From contig CAJHNH020000827.1 of assembly GCA_905116865.2 (NCBI GenBank), positions 27,501-91,500 on the forward strand: a stretch of 64,000 nt of DNA. Reading direction: 5' to 3'. Source of the stretch: Candidula unifasciata (Eukaryota; Mollusca; Gastropoda; Stylommatophora; Geomitridae). The position numbers were made by a program, and so were the translations under genes. Below are positions 53,120 through 64,000 of this stretch, in pieces. Position 1 is the stretch's first letter, and each line of letters opens with the position of its first letter. The notes below the pieces were generated by a model. The model was not told the origin of the DNA and ran no database searches. It saw only the letters and a list, made by a program, of their open reading frames with translations.

Positions 53120-53495
53120 GAAAAGTCATCTTCTTCTTTAGCATTCTGAGCCCTTGAGGTTTACTGCTGCAGACTGTTTTTGAAAACCTTTAATAAGGCC
53201 TCATGTTTTTAATTTCTGCTTCAAGTTTCAGAGCCATATAAAACGACTGGTCTTATCAACGTTTTATATATTTTGATCTTGGTGTTATGAGACAGACACT
53301 TTGACTTTAGCAGATGTTGGAGGGCATAGTATACTTTATTTCTAGATTGTATTCTAGATTGTATTTCTTCTCTCAGCATGTTGGAGCATTTGAAGTTTGC
53401 ACCCTAGTACTTTTATGTTTCCGTTCGTTTGATTTTCACATTATCGACTTGGATGTGGCCGGAGTTTATTATCTTTCCATGTCTAGTTAGTATTA
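53120..53495 (-). pseudogene. LINE reverse-transcriptase thumb relic with 3' end
   Basis: The minus strand has words equivalent to CSNMLREEIQSRIQSRNKVY, then ALQHLLKSKCLSHNTKIKIY and LYGSET, and ends in the GCAGCAGTAAACCTCAAGGG and GAAGAAGA tail shared with 50985–51065. Confidence 0.75.
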
Positions 53496-53739
53496 GTACA
53501 GAATATTAAAAATTTAAAAACATTTAATGTTTTTTATCCTTCAGTCAGTCTGTGGTAACTAAAACTAGGAATGAAAGAATCCTAAGTATTATAACAAGTA
53601 ACTAAACCGGAGATTGTCACTGACAGCTTAATAATGCATTAAAGTTGCTGAAGATGGGGATGCATCGCTTTTGTTAATGTCCCAAATCCAGTGATATCAG
53701 TTCCCATCTCAGCTCAAGACACCTTCAGTGCGCGTTTTA

Positions 53740-54065
53740 TCTATCCATAGTATATTCTCCAATAAAATCACGTCTCTACGGTTTCCACATGTTCATACCT
53801 GTTTGCTCTCTACCCATGACTTCATTTTATAATTTACCATTGGCTCAATATAGGTCTTATATACTCTTTTTCTCGTCTCAGTAAGCAAAGATTTATTGCG
53901 CTGAATTTTCTTTGTTTTGTTCAATTTTGCTTTTGTTTATGCTACTATTGTGTGCACATTTTAAAGAATTCACTTTGTCGCCAAGGCCACTTTTTTCTTT
54001 CTGACGATATTCGCTTCCCACACGTTATAATTATCTCAAGTTTCTTGGTCCATCGCCTGTAGACA
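53740..54065 (-). pseudogene. Possible degenerate LINE fragment
   Basis: The minus strand gives charged, LINE-like stretches (NMWKP, RRDFIGEYTM) without a clear motif. Tentative. Confidence 0.25.
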
Positions 54066-54709
54066 AAATGTTTAGGATTTCCCAAACCTCACGGCTCAGA
54101 TGGGTAAGAATATACAGTAAATTTAAACTAACGGTAAAAGGAGCTGCTTGGTGTGAGACGGATGTAATTAGAATTGCGATGTCGAAGAGGGCGCATAAAG
54201 AAAAACAAATTAATATCACAGACATAACCAGTTTGATGCCTTGTTTTTATCTTCATCCAGATACTTCGGTAAACTGTGTAAGGTAAGGCGTGTGTGTCAT
54301 GGGGGACGGGCTGCCTGGTTAAAGATATTCAGTGTTCTCTTTCTAATGCGCCTTGTCAGTTGGTGTTCATTTCTCTGAGGTTGTTCGTGTAGTTGTTCCG
54401 TATTTTTGTGTGTGGTCTTTCCTCAATAATTGCCCATTATTTTTCTTCTACGTGGCTTTCCGTGGTAGTTGGTGCCAAGACTTGTTTGTTAGATAACCGA
54501 ACCATTTCATTGGCTATTTTGTATTTGCTGTTTTTGAACGAAAGATAATCCCTTATATGTACACCTGGTCGCTCGCATTATATGGTTCTGAAAATATGCG
54601 AAATGGGTTAACGTGATTAGAAGCTTACATTAATTTGAGATGTAAATTTACTGGAAAACAACAGCTCAGAGGAGACCTGAGTTTTCATAGTATTCCTAAT
54701 GGGAGAATT

Positions 54710-54784
<75 letters not shown>

Positions 54785-54786
54785 GA
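54710..54786. repeat. (GA)n microsatellite
   Basis: About 37 GA units with one GGG interruption. Confidence 0.95.
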
Positions 54787-55261
54787 AGAATAAGAAGAGA
54801 CTGCAAAAAAACAAACCACGTCATTTCCATTGCATTTGTTTAATTACGGCATCATCATCATGTAGCAGGTCCTTTGCAGAACGTCACTGTCATCACGATC
54901 TGCTTTTAAAAAAAACTCGGTCTCTCGCCAGCTCTCCACCCTCATGTACTTTCATACTCAAGGAGTCACAAATATCCTGTGTCCATCTTTGTGTTGGTCG
55001 GCTCCTGTCCCTCCTTCCTGGTACCTTGCCTTCTGCTATAATTTTTTTCTAATCCGTCTTGGCGTTTGATATTTTTTTATTAATTATGATATTAATTATG
55101 GCATAGTCTCATAATTTCCTATACATATATAAGAGTCACTGAGGTTTCGTAATCGGCCATGATAAGGGCTCTACGTGTATGTGTTATCCATAGTCCTTAC
55201 GACAGTTTGTCTTTTATGATAATAGTTGTTCCTGCTCGGGATATTCATGAGAATGAGGTGG

Positions 55262-55485
55262 AGATATTAGGATTCTTTTTTTTAATTCACCCCAAAGGAG
55301 ACCCCTGAATTCTCGGTAAAGTCCAATGTTCTAAGGGTGTAATGGGTTAGGGTTAGGATCTTTGTCAGCCTTGACCGCCCCAGAGACACTCTAACTCCAA
55401 CCCCAATACATTACACCTCTTGAATATTCGACTCCACCAGAAGCTCCGGGATGTTCTTTGTTTTGGGTGAGTTAAAAATAAAGTA
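55262..55485. mobile_element. Fold-back MITE with TTAGGG-like arm
   Basis: The left arm TTTTTTAATTCACCCCAAAG through AGGGTGTAATGGGTTAGGGT pairs with the right arm read in reverse (TTTTTAACTCACCCAAAACA through AGAGGTGTAATGTATTGGGG). Related arm at 47510. Confidence 0.65.
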
Positions 55486-55637
55486 TTGGTATTGATACTT
55501 TTCGTATTTTAGAAGACTAAGATGGAGTTTGTAAACATTTGTTCAGTGATGTTACCGAGGAAAAAAAAACTGGTGGCGTGTTGACTCCGACCCTGTGAAT
55601 GTGCAGCTTCTTGTCTCGTATCCCTTGTGTACCGTTT

Positions 55638-55964
55638 GGTTCTATTCACGTTTCCCGGGCCATCTACATACTGTCTGACCTTTCATTCATGCTTTCTCAG
55701 ACTATTCTACGTCAGAGGGATGTCACGTTGTCTTGCCTCCAATTACATCAGCGCCGATGTCGCGTGTTCTATACCACACGACGACACAGCTTTTAACGAC
55801 CCCAGAAAATCAAAAACTGGCCCTAACTCAAACTCCCTACCAACAACAAGCGCCTAGGTCCCACAAGAGACTCTTTTCGAAGAAAACAGTTCAACGTGAC
55901 ATCCCTCTGACCTAGACCAGACTGAGAAAGTGTGTAGATGGACCAGGAAACGTGAATAGGACCC
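55638..55964. mobile_element. Fold-back DNA element with 7-bp target duplication
   Basis: Arms of about 90 bp start GGTTCTATTCACGTTTCCCG and GGGTCCTATTCACGTTTCCT and share CAGAGGGATGTCACGTTG. ACCGTTT flanks both ends (55631–55637 and 55965–55971). There is no transposase; the superfamily is not clear. Confidence 0.8.
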
Positions 55965-55989
55965 ACCGTTTTATTGACCACGATTCGTT

Positions 55990-56435
55990 AAGTCCAAGCA
56001 GGATTATGTGTATTACAAATATGAATCAGCCTAATGTCTTCACCACAAAAATTGTTGACTGCATTCAGTCTCCCAAAACTCTCCTCTCCCCCTGTTGTTA
56101 TGTGTTGACGTCCTAGACTGGTCTAGACGACTTCTGTTCGCCAGTCACCTGATGTTTTCGTTTCACCTGCTCTGCTGCCTTCAACTCGACCTTTCAGTGT
56201 GTTTTATTATTATAAGACATTTTACGCCGATGCAATTTTTTTTCTCTATTTCCCCTTCACCCCTTCCCCGCCCTTGACAGCTGTCTTGTTATCCTCATTT
56301 CCTCAGGACATCTACATTAGTTTACACTTGTTATTGTGAACCAGGACCATCGGTAGTACTACCGACGGCCCTGTTGTAAACTGTGATCAGTTCATCCGTA
56401 TGTTCACATTTCCAGGGTCTCTACTACAGTTATGC
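55990..56435. other. Intronic, no gene seen
   Basis: Nothing recognised. Confidence 0.4.
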
Positions 56436-56439
56436 CCGG

Positions 56440-56718
56440 CGTCCGTGGCTTAGGCGTTGCGAGTCCGACTTGTAATTCCAACGTACCGAGATCGAAACCC
56501 ACTACTGGCTGCGTAAATTTTTATCATGGTATGTGGCGTCGCAGGTCAACCCAGCTTAAAATGGGTACCAGAATAGCTGCCCTGGGGAAGTAAAGACTGC
56601 CGGCGTAATGCTGACCACATTACCCATCCAGTGCCGATTGGTCTGTAAAAATATGGGACGCTCTTCCCATATGCCCGATGCGCTTAAGGCATGAAAGGGG
56701 ATCTTTACTTTACTTTAC
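56440..56718 (+). repeat. tRNA-derived SINE (family A), best copy
   Basis: The tRNA-like head is GCCCGGCGTCCGTGGCTTAG with the B box GAGATCGAAACCC. The body is CAGGTCAACCCAGCTTAAAA, TGGGTACCAG, GGGGAAGTAAAGACTGCCGG, ATGCTGACCACATTACCCAT, GCCGATTGGTCTGTAAAAAT and CGCTTAAGGCATGAAAGGGG, ending in a (TTTAC)n tail. Six relatives lie in the window. Confidence 0.88.
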
Positions 56719-56719
56719 T

Positions 56720-57105
56720 TACTATTACTATTCTAAATTTTAGTTTCGAGAAAAAAACATTTGTTCATTCAGTTCCTTGAAAAATTGTGTAGTTGCCTGA
56801 AAACTTAATACTTCAGTTTGGCCTGTTTGGGGTAGGAGTTTACGTGTATCTTTGACATGCGTTAAAGATACAAAGGATATCTGGTGCGCTACCAAATAAC
56901 TGCCCTGAAAAAGCACATAGGTGACAGTCGCCAGACTAACGTTCCTGACGTGGGGCCGTCGAACTTTTCATGAATTGCTTAAAGTCCACGTTTCTGAGTT
57001 AGATAATAGTGTCGATGTAACGTTTGTCTATTATAATTATTAGGAATATTAGAAACCGACAAGAGAACTACGAGACATCCGATAAGATTAATAGTTAACA
57101 AAACA
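56720..57105. other. Intronic, no gene seen
   Basis: Nothing recognised. Confidence 0.4.
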
Positions 57106-57110
57106 AGATG

Positions 57111-57400
<290 letters not shown>

Positions 57401-57409
57401 TGATCCATG

Positions 57410-58060
57410 ATACTGGTGATCATGTGAGATCGCCAGCCATGACTGGCTACGCTATCGGCAGAGAATGTGGTGATAATTATAATTTTGAAGCTGTTAATCC
57501 TGAGATTAGTAGATTTCTATGCACCGTCATCATCCTTTACTTCTTCTATTGATTCTGTTCTATTCTGCTAGATATTTCTGATTTCACGGGTAGAATCCAG
57601 TCTGTCACTATTTTCCTCTTCTGTCTACGTTCCTTTTAAACTTTTAAGAAAGCAAGATGCTGCTAAAATGCTCGAGGTATCTCTCCGCTACCACACCCGT
57701 GACTGAATCGATCGGGCGACACCGCTATTATCTGTTGTTTGAATGCAGATCCGTGATTGCTACAACCAGTCGTTACATTACCCGATAATTGGCGCATGGT
57801 AATTGATTTCCATCTATAGCCAGGTTATAAAACCGGCTATGTTATGCCTAGATCAATGTATTCTCTGAATATACATAATGGCAGACAATTAGATTCTGTG
57901 ACTGGCGCCTAGGAATTCCACACGGAATCGAGAAACGTGAGTTGTTTTTTTCTTTTCTCCATTGAGCATTGATTACTTGTGCCGAAATCAGTACCTTGCT
58001 TCTGTTTGTGAGTTGCTAGTCTGGCAGTTTTTATTGTTGGGGAGAAAATAGGCCTCACTT
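57410..58060. other. Intronic, no gene seen
   Basis: Nothing recognised. A G run of about 17 and other G-rich bases follow at 58078–58104. Confidence 0.4.
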
Positions 58061-58139
58061 GGTGCGGGTTCAGTACGGGTGGGGGGGGGGGGGGGGGTGG
58101 GGGGTAGTGCGGGCTTGCAATGTCTAGATCCCTCAATTC

Positions 58140-58420
<281 letters not shown>

Positions 58421-58439
58421 CCTTTCTTATATCTGTCAC

Positions 58440-59325
58440 ACGCGCGCGCTTACACGCTCACACTAATTTATCTTGAATGTGTCTCAACTCTCCTTTCTTG
58501 ATTTAACCCCGTTTGTCACATCTCTCGTTTGCTCCTATGTGAGCTTGGCAAATAAAGTTGGACATTATTATCAAGACATGTGCAAATACATATAGAATAA
58601 CAGCTGCAGTGTGGCAAGTGTAGTCCATTGTTGACCGAAAGTGCTGTAAAATGATATCACTTGATCCGGGCGAGGCAGTTACGGGTATTCTTTTCACCAA
58701 ATAACCCGAAAACCGAAAGAATAATATTTTTGACATGTTAATACATAAATTAGACCTTTAAAATAATAATAGTTCTGAATTTGTCTCAACTAGTCTATCT
58801 GTTTTCTGTTATAGGCTGATGTGTGTGTTGTTAAACAAATACATTCTAGTAGTGCTGTTAAACAAGTACATTCTAGTCTTGCAGTTAGTTCACCATTTTT
58901 TTAAACCCGTTTTTTTTAAAGACTAAGAGACCGAACAAAAAAAAGACACGAATAGACGGAGACACTACAGAAATACAGTATGACATTGACAGAAGCTGCA
59001 CAGTTATTAAAGACCAGGATACTACATCTAACTCCTCTTTACGACGCTTTACAGCACAAGCAGTAGTTGGTGTTTTCTTAACTAGTAAATATTTGAGTGC
59101 GCCACAATAGTAAAATTCGTAGGTTCCAACAGCCGAGACTGACCCGCCAGTTCTCAGCGAAGACTACTGGTAATATATCTGTTGAGAGTTAGAATAACTA
59201 ATGAAGCTTATTGCACGAGTGTAGCTAAATTGAAGCCAAATCAGCGACGGAAGTCTTGGTGTAACCACATCTTTGATGAGTTTTACTGAAGGAAAAGCGA
59301 ATAGATAATTGCGGCGGGTAGTGAC
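58440..59325. other. Intronic, no gene seen
   Basis: A short duplicated word (GTTAAACAA[AG]TACATTCTAG) lies at about 58830 and 58858. Nothing else. Confidence 0.4.
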
Positions 59326-59329
59326 CAGG

Positions 59330-59495
59330 GAATCTGACCACAATCAGAGGAAAGGCAAGGATTACAAATAATCAAACTACTGCTTGTACCATGGGAATTT
59401 GAACTCTGCGCTGGCTGCTTAAGATGAGGACGGAGCGCGTAGTAGAATATCTCGAGTTTTGTTATACAGGTTTTTAAAACTCAGCTGCTAAAGTA
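59330..59495 (+). repeat. Dispersed repeat family E, copy 2
   Basis: CAGAGGAAAGGCAAGGATTA, TTTGAACTCTGCGCTGGCTG and AAGATGAGGACGGAGCGCG match 38625–38815. Confidence 0.7.
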
Positions 59496-59499
59496 TACC

Positions 59500-60060
59500 A
59501 AATGAACAAATTTCTTAATATTTACGAACTTCGTGTAAGGAAGACAATTATAAAGACGGCCATACAAACAGATGGTTCTTCCTTTTCACCTGCTCTTTGA
59601 CCTCTTCGCTGTCCATGGGGATATAAGTTTTGATTCTTGCTCTCACGAACTAATTATGGTTGTGTTCCTACACTTCCTCGTAACTTATATGGCTGGGTCT
59701 CTCTCCACATAATTGCTGACCTGGATTAAAAGGTCTTCTACGCGTTTCTTTTTTTTTGTGTGTGCACAGTATACATACCTGCTAACGCCACACGGCATGG
59801 GCTTTAAGAAAATGAAAAAGGGCAACGTTCTGTACAGAGCATATTGGTTGAAGAAAACTGATTGTCCTCCATTTATGGCATTTGTTTCCCGGGCAATAAG
59901 TACCTATGCGAATCAAGGATGAGACAATACGCAAAAATGAGAACACTGTCCTACGTTTCACTGTTGACATAACTAGTTCTTGCTAGCCACTGAATTTCAT
60001 TCAGACACATAAATGACACAATAAAACAGTAGGAATAGTCAGCAATACGTGCTGCTATTT
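59500..60060. other. Intronic, no gene seen
   Basis: Nothing recognised. Confidence 0.4.
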
Positions 60061-60063
60061 TTT

Positions 60064-60297
<234 letters not shown>

Positions 60298-60299
60298 AA

Positions 60300-61895
60300 T
60301 TTATTTTTTTGTAATTTCCTCTTTCTTATCCTCTTCCCACTATCTTCTTTTTTCACACATATATATGACATGTTTCTTGTCCACCCCTGACCTATTTATC
60401 TACTCTTCTGGCGACATTTAAAAAAAAAACATACCGTTCTCAAGTTTTCCCAGCGTGTGTCCTATCCAGCGTCAGCGTCTTTTCTTCACCTCTTGGTCCA
60501 CTGCAATTTGTTCTCTCATCAGGCTGTTATTGTCGGTGATCCTAACACTTCCCCAACGATTGATATGTGTGTGTTAACAGACTTCACATTGGGGAGGTAT
60601 ACAGGAACTCCCACTATATGTTCTTAGTTTAGGCTCTTGAGAATTACCTCATGCATTGTCTGCCACCACAAGCCTGGTTACTGTCGAAGATGACAGTGTC
60701 TGCACGACTTCCTTAAGTGCTTCTAGAGAGAGAGAAAAATGGTTACACGTCAATTGTTCCAAGGCGCTTTGCGCTTTCCTCGTGCTGTTGGGACATTTCA
60801 GTAGAATCATCTTGTGCTACTTCCGATGTGAGCTGGGAATGCACTCGTGTGAAGCTTTGTAGTTAGGTCGCCCTGGGAGATGATATACTTGAAAAATAAC
60901 CCTGGCTAGCAATAGTAGTACAATAGTATTTTTATTTCTACAGATACACAGCCGCTGGAGGTGGCTCTTGGGGATATTGAGCTAGCATTAACAGTAAATT
61001 TAGATGTATTGATTACCATTCAAATGAAAAACAGGGAAGAAATAGAGGATCAGTGGATATACGAGGCTTGCGATTTGTATGTCTTATATCTGTGACTGTT
61101 TCGAACCATATACAGTTGATGGCAAATCTATCCTGGTACTCAGGGTTACATAATTGGTTAGACCAGTGTTTGAGACTGTCGGCGCTACAATCGCAGGGGA
61201 TAGTAGCTTATTCGGTCAGTTTTGAGGGGCTAGGGAGGGGAGGGGGGCGGTTAGAGCCCAGGTGCCGTTAGCGGCAAGGGCCAACATACAGCAGCAGTGG
61301 ACACGAAAGTTAAGTAGAGGGCGGTAAAATTAAGTTCTTTTCTTAGCTTTGCGGTATCGGTAACACACGGGCGGCTGTGTTACTTCCTTTAAATCATAAA
61401 ACCATATTTTCCACACACAAAAATCAGGAAGACGGCATCGAGGAGAAGCAGTATTACAGCACCTCTTTGCACTGCTAAAACAGTTGGCTTGAAGTCGCTT
61501 TCATTTGACAGGACGGTGATATTTTGTGTACTGCTTAACTACAGTCACGGAACACAGAGCTAAACGCATGAGCACTTATTTTTTTTTCCTCGTCGTCAGC
61601 ACAACTGTGTTCGACGGGAGCCTATCAGGCTGTATAGCGATTCTTTACAACTGGTCTCGAGTCTTCAGTGATATATGTAAACTGTTTGCAGGTGCCTGAG
61701 TGCTTAGTATTTTAAAGTTTCCCCCTAAGCACCACGCCTTCCATTATTTCCCGCAGTGACGTCTGCCAGGAATCAACCTTCCTGTATTAGCCTGTCCCGA
61801 CCACTTTACAGGCCGGAAGGCCTATATTTGAGCCGTTTAAATGGCGTACAAAATTGCTACAGTTACATGCAGGAAAGTTTAATTCCAGTGTATAT
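60300..61895. other. Intronic, no gene seen
   Basis: About 1.6 kb without recognised repeats or conserved words. Confidence 0.4.
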
Positions 61896-61902
61896 CTAGT
61901 GA

Positions 61903-62528
61903 GGCGCTTTTGCACTACCCAACATCAGATTGTGTAAAAATAAGGCGCTTTTGCACTACCCAGCACACAAATGTTGTAAAAGTAAGGCGCTTTTGCACAA
62001 CCCAGCACCAAATTGGGTAAAAAATAAGGCGCTTTTGCACTACCCAGCATACACATTGTGTAAAAATAATGCGCTTTTGCACTACCCAGCATACAAATTG
62101 TGTAAAAAATAAGGCGCTTTTGCACTACCCAGCACTAAATTGTGTAAAAATAAGGCGCTTTTGCACTACCCAGCACTAAATTGTGTAAAAATATGGCGCT
62201 TTTGCACTACCCAGCACACAAATGTTGTAAAAGTAAGGCGCTTTTGCACTGCCCAGCACCAAATTGGGTAAAAAATAAGGTGCTTTTGCACTACCCAGCA
62301 TACAAATTGTGTAAAAATAAGGCGCTTTTGCACTACCCAGCACACAAATTGTGTAAAACTAAGGCGCTTTTGCACTACCCAGCACCAGATTGTGTAAAAC
62401 TATGGCGCTTTTGCACTACCCAGCATACAAATTGTGTACAACTAAGGCGCTTTTGCACTACCCAGCATACACATTGTGTAAAAATAAGGCGCTTTTGCAC
62501 TACCCAGCACACAAATTGTGTAAAACAT
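61903..62528 (+). repeat. 42-bp minisatellite, about 15 copies
   Basis: The unit holds GGCGCTTTTGCACTACCCAG, then CA[CT]ACAAATTGTGTAAAAA and TAA. Open frames on both strands are artefacts of the 42-bp period. Confidence 0.94.
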
Positions 62529-62866
62529 CTTGCTAAGCATGAACGCCTTCTAAGCCAGGCCATTCTCTGAAGGCTCGCTTTTGTTAGCAGAGACATTCAT
62601 GGTGGGTGGGAGCCAACTACAGCTGGAGGAGAATTGTGTCCTGGTGGCTAAGTAATATCGTCTTTTCTTTCAGCTGAAGCCCTACAGACTCAGTCGTAGA
62701 TATGCACTCCGGGCATATTTTGAGGATAGAAAAAGAATTAGCTACCCGTTTCAAAGCTGCAACACAACGTATGCAGGCGACTAATCACCAGTCGCGCTTG
62801 TACACACACAATAGACGGAGGAGGGGAGGGGGTTTAGTTAAATAGAGGTGGGCTGGATGCATAAGT

Positions 62867-63394
<528 letters not shown>

Positions 63395-64000
63395 GAATGG
63401 GTGGGTAGGTACATAGAGCGTTTGTTTGCTACACGACGGCATTGACCCCCTTCTTCCAGCCCGACGTGGCAAACATCTTCAGATGTAGAAATGTTCTGTT
63501 GCTCTAAGCTACACGCCTGTGAATGGGGAAGAAAAATACTTCATTTGTATCACCCTCATTTTATGTTATTGGCTGTGTCTAGTCTTGTCTTATCTCATTA
63601 AGTCTAAAGCAAGAGAATGTTAATGCCCATCGCTGTACTTTGGATCAATACTGCGGCAGAAATCAATATATTCTTCACTGAAGTTTACCCACATCGCTTT
63701 GTGTGTGTCTTGACAGGCTCACAGCTTCTGAATTTCCCACAGTTGCATTTGAAAGACAAGAAAGAAACCTTTAAAAAAAAAAAAAAACAAGCAGATCAGT
63801 TGTTTTAGTTTTTTTTTTTCCCTCCACCTCTTTTCTATCCTCGCTTGTGCAAGTTGATATAACGCCGTGTTGACAGCCATGCAGGAGTTAGACACGCCAA
63901 GACGTTGTCGGCGCTATATCTTTCCTTATTTATGAAAATAAAATGTACCAGGTCCAAGTTGATTCTCTTGCGATGATTATCTATAGCTAAGGTTTTTTTT
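63395..64000. other. Intronic, no gene seen
   Basis: No PIP4K2 exon or other conserved words recognised. Confidence 0.4.

Noticed and set aside
56440..56510. tRNA gene
   Set aside because: It has A- and B-box-like words but no acceptor stem pairing, is followed by a conserved non-tRNA body, and recurs as part of a dispersed family. The heads at 8075, 15415, 28040, 28800 and 50105 were rejected for the same reason.

Overview
The window is eukaryotic nuclear DNA. It has spliced genes with GT–AG introns, long AT-rich non-coding stretches, dense microsatellites and minisatellites, tRNA-derived SINEs, decayed LINEs and several DNA transposons. The two recognisable host genes are animal genes. The repeat style (GATA, GACA and TA arrays, SINEs with tRNA heads, RTE-like and RNase H-bearing LINEs, Merlin, hAT and Tigger relics) would suit a lophotrochozoan, perhaps a gastropod mollusc. 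That taxon is an inference; a metazoan is certain. Nothing in the window is bacterial.

Host gene 1 lies on the minus strand from 35,672 down to 5,209. It is a complete polypeptide N-acetylgalactosaminyltransferase (GalNAc-T, family GT27). Eleven coding exons join with matching phases into 1,698 nt, or 565 residues plus a stop. The order is Arg-rich cytosolic tail, one membrane anchor, stem, catalytic domain with an Asp-Ser-His motif, and a three-repeat ricin-type lectin domain. Almost every repeat between 5.3 and 35.3 kb sits inside its introns.

Host gene 2 lies on the plus strand. Its first coding exon (44,365–44,478) is the N-terminus of a phosphatidylinositol-5-phosphate 4-kinase (PIP4K2). 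The rest of the gene was not found, so 44.5–64 kb is probably one long first intron. The two genes are head to head with 8.7 kb between their start codons.

Layout: 0–5.2 kb is 3' flank with old repeats and a LINE relic. At 5.46–6.71 kb is a Merlin transposon with an 8-bp target duplication and a telomere-like TTAGGG/TAGGG array. At 8.9–10.6 kb are RTE-type LINE relics. At 10.6–15.2 kb is an array of about 91 copies of a 50-bp minisatellite. At 21.6–25.6 kb are RNase H LINE relics and a 44/48-bp minisatellite. At 26.4–26.8 kb is a 21/22-bp minisatellite. At 29.5–30.4 kb is a Tigger relic abutting a LINE relic. At 33.6–33.9 kb is a compound GA/GACA array. The intergenic interval (35.7–44.3 kb) holds a 54-bp minisatellite, a TTAA-bounded MITE and an hAT element that itself contains an RTE 3' end. 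The PIP4K2 intron holds a Merlin-like fold-back MITE, a 31-bp array, another fold-back element with a 7-bp duplication, a 42-bp array and a GATA array of about 530 bp.

The most prominent dispersed family (called R3 here) has about eleven copies ending in a (GAA)n tail. It shares that tail with the RNase H LINE, which suggests the LINE mobilised it.
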